Made by a program: the position numbers and the translations under genes. Positions 61,021-64,000 of a DNA stretch of 64,000 bases are shown piece after piece. The first letter of the stretch is position 1. Each line of letters opens with the position of its first letter. Origin of the DNA: Pelagibius sp037652055 (lineage in GTDB: Bacteria; Pseudomonadota; Alphaproteobacteria; Kiloniellales; Kiloniellaceae); contig NZ_JBBKAH010000006.1 in NCBI RefSeq assembly GCF_037652055.1, positions 62,001 to 126,000 on the forward strand, given 5' to 3'. The notes beneath the pieces were generated by a model. That model was not told the origin of the DNA and searched no databases. It worked only from the letters and a program-made list of their open reading frames with translations.

Positions 61021-61614
61021 ATGAGCGGAATCATGAAGTCTACGGCGACCAGCGACGCATCGGATCTTCTGGGGCAGTTGCTGTCCCGCTGCAGCCTGGG
61101 CGACCAGGCGGCCTTCGGCCAGCTCTACGATGCCACCTCTGCGAAACTCTTCGGCATTGCCCTGCGTATATTGAGGCGGGAGGCTTGGGCCGAAGAGGCC
61201 TTGCAGGAGGCCTATGTGAAGATTTGGCGCTATGCCGACAGCTACAATCCCAGCCGCGGCCGGCCGATGACCTGGATGATCAACGTCGTGCGCAACCAGG
61301 CCCTCGACCTGCTGCGGCGCGCGGATTACCGCGCCCAGGAGGAGGAATGGAATCCTGATAGCGACACGCGCACCAGCGCCGACAATCCCGCCGCCCTGGC
61401 CGAAACCAGCCAGGAGATGAAGCGGGTGCTCGGCTGCCTCGGCCTCTTGGGCGACGAGCAGCGCGACTGCATCCTGCTGTCCTACCATCAGGGCCTGACG
61501 CCGACCGAGGTCGCCGACCGCCTGAAGCGCCCGGTCGGCACCGTGAAGACCTGGATCCGCCGCGGCCTGGTGAAAGTGCGCGACTGCCTGGACCAGTTGG
61601 GTGGCGAGCGATGA
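61021..61614 (+). CDS. ECF-type RNA polymerase sigma factor
   Basis: Alternative sigma factor of 197 residues. Region 2 (about 22-90) reads AAFGQLYDATSAKLFGIALRILRREAWAEEALQEAYVKIWRYADSYNPSRGRPMTWMINVVRNQALDLLRR. Region 4 (about 135-190) reads GCLGLLGDEQRDCILLSYHQGLTPTEVADRLKRPVGTVKTWIRRGLVKVRDCL. The stop overlaps the anti-sigma ATG (ATGA), so the pair is translated together. The SigK/RskA-like pair suggests response to an envelope or redox signal. An ATG 12 bp downstream is an alternative start. Confidence 0.93.
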   Translation: MSGIMKSTATSDASDLLGQLLSRCSLGDQAAFGQLYDATSAKLFGIALRILRREAWAEEALQEAYVKIWRYADSYNPSRGRPMTWMINVVRNQALDLLRRADYRAQEEEWNPDSDTRTSADNPAALAETSQEMKRVLGCLGLLGDEQRDCILLSYHQGLTPTEVADRLKRPVGTVKTWIRRGLVKVRDCLDQLGGER

Positions 61615-62399
61615 CCGGCGAAACCAGGCGATACGAATCCGACGAACTGCAGGAACTGCTGGCCAGCGGCTATGTGGCCGGAGCCCTGCAGGGCCCGGCG
61701 CGGCGCCGCTTTGAGACGCTGATGCGCAGCCGGCCCGCCCTGCGCCGCCGGGTCGAGGCCTGGGAGAACCGGCTGACCGCGCTGAACGACACGACACCGG
61801 CGGTGCCGCCGCCGGCCCACGTCTGGCGCGCCGTGCAGCGGCGCATCGCCCCCGCCTCCGCGGCGCCGGCCGCCGCCACCTCCGCCGGCGGTTTTTGGAA
61901 CAGCCTGACCTTCTGGCGACCCTTCGGCGCGGCGGCCGCCTGTCTTGCGCTGCTGGTCACTGCCTATGCCGGCTACCAGGCGACGCGGCCGGCCACACCG
62001 CAGATCGCCGAAGCGCCTGCACAAGTGCAGCCCAGCTACGTCGCGGTGCTGGAGGACGAGGCCAACCAGCCGGTGCTGGTGGTCACCGCCTTCAAGGGGC
62101 CTTGGCGCCTTACCGTCGAACCGCTGCGCGACCTGACGCCTTACCAGGGGCCCGCCCAGGGCAAAGTTTTCCAGGTCTGGGCGATCGAAAAGGAGACCGG
62201 TGCCACCCGTCCGCTGCTGCAGGTCAGCAGTGGTGACGTGCTGCGCGAACCGCTCGGCGAGGATGGCTGGAATGCCATCAAGACCTCGGAATCTCTCGCC
62301 GTCACCCTGGAGGACGCCGGCCCGGCGCCGGCCGCGCCCAGCGGACCGCCCCTCTTCAGCGGCCTCTGCCTGAACCTCAAGGGCCCGACGGAGATCTGA
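61611..62399 (+). CDS. Anti-sigma factor, RskA family
   Basis: 262-residue membrane anti-sigma factor. The N-terminal zinc-less anti-sigma segment (ELQELLASGYVAGALQGPARRRFETLMRSRPALRRRVEAWENRLTALN) binds the sigma factor. One TM helix lies at about 101-119 (FGAAAACLALLVTAYAGYQA). The periplasmic domain (about 125-262) contains PVLVVTAFKGPWRLTVEPL and GKVFQVWAIEKETGATRPLLQV, as in RskA. The gene is coupled to the sigma gene and convergent with the DUF1513 gene, 2 bp apart. Confidence 0.92.
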   Translation: MTGETRRYESDELQELLASGYVAGALQGPARRRFETLMRSRPALRRRVEAWENRLTALNDTTPAVPPPAHVWRAVQRRIAPASAAPAAATSAGGFWNSLTFWRPFGAAAACLALLVTAYAGYQATRPATPQIAEAPAQVQPSYVAVLEDEANQPVLVVTAFKGPWRLTVEPLRDLTPYQGPAQGKVFQVWAIEKETGATRPLLQVSSGDVLREPLGEDGWNAIKTSESLAVTLEDAGPAPAAPSGPPLFSGLCLNLKGPTEI

Positions 62400-62401
62400 A
62401 G

Positions 62402-63529
62402 CTATATCGACAGCGCCAGCATGTGATTGTCCCAGGCCACTTCCGGTGCCGCGGGATCATTGAGGGCGCGCGTCTCGCCGTTCAGCGCGTTGTGATGCAC
62501 CAGCTTGCCGTAGCCGCTGGAGGCGATGAAGCCGCCGGCCTCGCCGGAGGCTGCCACGCCGCAGCCGTCGCCGAGGGAGAGGCTGGCGAGATAGCGCCGC
62601 TCGGCCACCGACCAGAAGGTGATCGTGCCGCCGCGCGGCGCCGAGGCCGCCAGCACCTGCCCGGAAGCATCCATCGCCGCGCTGCCGCAATACTGACGCA
62701 TGGCGCGCAGCGTCGCCTCTTCGGTGATCGGCAGGGTGATCGCCGCCTCGCCTTGGCGGTGAAAGCCGACCAGCGGCACCAGGTTGTTGCGCGGCCCCTC
62801 GTACTGCATGACGAAGCCGACGGTCCCCTGCGGCGCCACCGCGATGTGACGGATCGAGGCTTGGTGCATCGCCGCCGGCAGACGGTATTCCTCCAGCAGC
62901 GCGCCGCTCTCTGAATCGATGTAGGCCAGCGAAGGCTGCATGGTCTCGATGTTCAGCTTTTCTCGCCCCTTGCCGGGGTGGGTGTGGATGCCGCCATTCG
63001 CCACGGCAAGGGTGCGGCCGTCGCGCAGCAGCACCATCTCGTGCGGCCCGATGGCGTAGGCTTCCAGCTCCGCCTCGCGCCGGTAGCCGGCGGTCGCGTC
63101 GTAGACACCAATGCAGCCGCGCGCATTGTCGTAGTCGTTCTCGCAGGCGAACAGCCAGCGCCCATCGGTGCTGAACACACCGTGTCCATAGAAATGACGC
63201 CCCTCGGGTGCATCGAAACGCCGCGCCGCTGCGCCGGAAAGTGGATCGAAGCTGACGGCGAAGTGGCCCGGCCGCCGCGCAAACGCGATGACCTCGCGTG
63301 CGCCCGGCCGCCGCGCGGCACCGTGGCCGCGCCCCGGCAGCGGCAGCGTCGCGACGACGTGACCCGCCGCGTCGAACACCCTGGTCAGGGTGCCGCCGTC
63401 CTGCGTGGAGCAGGCATTCACGAAGTAGCGGGTCTCGGCGGCTTGCGCGCCGTCCGGAAAAGGCAGCCGCCAGGCCGCAAAGAGCGCCGCCGCCGCGGTG
63501 AGGAGATCGCGCCGCCTAATCGCCGTCAT
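62402..63529 (-). CDS. DUF1513 protein of the imelysin iron-uptake operon
   Basis: 375 residues with a twin-arginine signal (RRRDLLTAAAALFAAW then a cleavable region ending AQA), so it is exported folded. The mature part has beta-propeller-like repeats (GHGVFSTDGRWLFACENDYDNARGCIGVYDA, EMVLLRDGRTLAVANGGIHTHPGKGREKLNIETMQPSL). Such proteins end the imelysin/di-heme oxidase operons linked to iron uptake. Its ATG overlaps the imelysin gene by 14 nt. Specific function unknown. Confidence 0.9.
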   Translation of the reverse strand: MTAIRRRDLLTAAAALFAAWRLPFPDGAQAAETRYFVNACSTQDGGTLTRVFDAAGHVVATLPLPGRGHGAARRPGAREVIAFARRPGHFAVSFDPLSGAAARRFDAPEGRHFYGHGVFSTDGRWLFACENDYDNARGCIGVYDATAGYRREAELEAYAIGPHEMVLLRDGRTLAVANGGIHTHPGKGREKLNIETMQPSLAYIDSESGALLEEYRLPAAMHQASIRHIAVAPQGTVGFVMQYEGPRNNLVPLVGFHRQGEAAITLPITEEATLRAMRQYCGSAAMDASGQVLAASAPRGGTITFWSVAERRYLASLSLGDGCGVAASGEAGGFIASSGYGKLVHHNALNGETRALNDPAAPEVAWDNHMLALSI

Positions 63530-64000
63530 AGCTGTTGAATCCCATCGGCAGTTCGAGGACTTCGGAGAGCGGCCCCCCCATCAGCTCCAGCAGTTGGCGC
63601 GCCTCGGTGCGGATGGCATCGAGCCGGTCCCAGCCATCGGGCGCCTTCAGCGCCGCGACCAGCGACGCGGGCTCCGCCTCGACGGCGGCGATCAGCCGCT
63701 CCAGCGCGGCACGGATGACGCGGTCCAGTTCGGCGCCCTGGGGATGTTGGCGCACCTGCGCCGAGAAACTGTCGTCGCCGCCGACTTCATAGAGCGCCTG
63801 GGCGGCCTTCAGGTTGACCAGCACGTTGCGCAGGGAGCGCGCGGAGCGCCAGGATTCCGCCCGGGTGTCACGCGCCGATTCCGGTTGTTCGCCGAGCGGC
63901 CGGCCCAGCTTGTAGTCCTGCACCAGCAGGATCGCCCCGCGCAGCGACTTGGCGAAATCGAGCGAGGCTTCCTTGGCATCGAAGTAACGCTCGTTGCCTT
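63516..64000 (-). CDS. Imelysin family protein, C-terminal part (truncated by window edge)
   Basis: The last 160 or so residues of an imelysin/IrpA-type periplasmic iron-regulated protein. The frame is open to the window edge: GNERYFDAKEASLDFAKSLRG precedes the visible QDYKLGRPLG segment, and the C-terminal helices end in LLELMGGPLSEVLELPMGFNSYDGD, a typical imelysin finish. It overlaps the DUF1513 gene by 14 nt. In related operons a second imelysin and a di-heme peroxidase-like protein lie upstream. A link to Fur-type control is likely but not visible here. Confidence 0.82.
   Translation of the reverse strand, partial: GNERYFDAKEASLDFAKSLRGAILLVQDYKLGRPLGEQPESARDTRAESWRSARSLRNVLVNLKAAQALYEVGGDDSFSAQVRQHPQGAELDRVIRAALERLIAAVEAEPASLVAALKAPDGWDRLDAIRTEARQLLELMGGPLSEVLELPMGFNSYDGD

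Overview
The window is about 64 kb of GC-rich DNA with densely packed genes. It looks chromosomal and comes from an alphaproteobacterium, most likely a Rhodospirillales/Kiloniellales-type marine or soil lineage. That placement rests on linked gene sets typical of alphaproteobacteria: deacetylase-xseB-ispA-dxs-...-tlyA, cysG-DUF2849-cysI-DUF934-cysH, queA-tgt-queG, fabI-aroC, PraR-like XRE regulators and an imelysin/DUF1513 iron operon. I see no transposase, integrase, phage gene, CRISPR array, rRNA or tRNA.

Layout. 1-3.8 kb: a polyamine-type ABC importer (ATPase tail, binding protein, two permeases). 4-12.8 kb: housekeeping and stress genes (PadR-like regulator, SDR, UspA, CDF cation exporter, PdxH, surface lipoprotein, CbpA/CbpM, LysE, YihY). 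13-20.4 kb: fabI, aroC, threonine aldolase, sulfotransferase, RNA uracil methyltransferase, SppA. 20.5-26.4 kb: a second complete polyamine importer (potABCD) followed by a nitrilase-family amidase and an acetylpolyamine amidohydrolase, which reads as a polyamine uptake and salvage unit. 26.4-33.2 kb, minus strand: deacetylase, xseB, ispA, dxs, MATE exporter, tlyA. 33.3-36.7 kb: an RND-type adaptor without its pump, tusA divergent from an ArsR regulator, an XRE regulator and a secreted Ala/Pro-rich protein. 36.8-40.2 kb: queuosine operon. 40.2-42.6 kb: LysR regulator divergent from an ornithine cyclodeaminase-family gene, then a small lipoprotein. 42.9-47.7 kb: siroheme and sulfite/APS reduction. 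47.9-51.5 kb: secreted TPR protein, an AT-rich gap, a cell-wall hydrolase and a PilZ protein.

The most distinctive part is 51.5-58.6 kb, all on the minus strand: PraR-like XRE repressor, luxR, luxI, an 85-aa protein, cytochrome P450, MFS exporter and acyl-CoA ligase. The luxR and luxI genes are each preceded by a perfect 9-6-9 inverted repeat 55-59 nt before the start codon. The luxR Shine-Dalgarno lies inside a perfect 9-bp hairpin. The small gene after luxI, together with the XRE gene next to luxR, recalls the CinI-CinS/PraR circuit of Rhizobium. I infer a quorum-sensing circuit that drives its own small biosynthetic and export operon, or a circuit whose signal depends on the CoA ligase and P450. 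In-frame 15- and 18-bp tandem repeats have expanded luxI and the P450.

58.9-64 kb: an orphan CHASE4 sensor kinase, an ECF sigma/anti-sigma pair, and the 3' end of an imelysin/DUF1513 iron-uptake operon.
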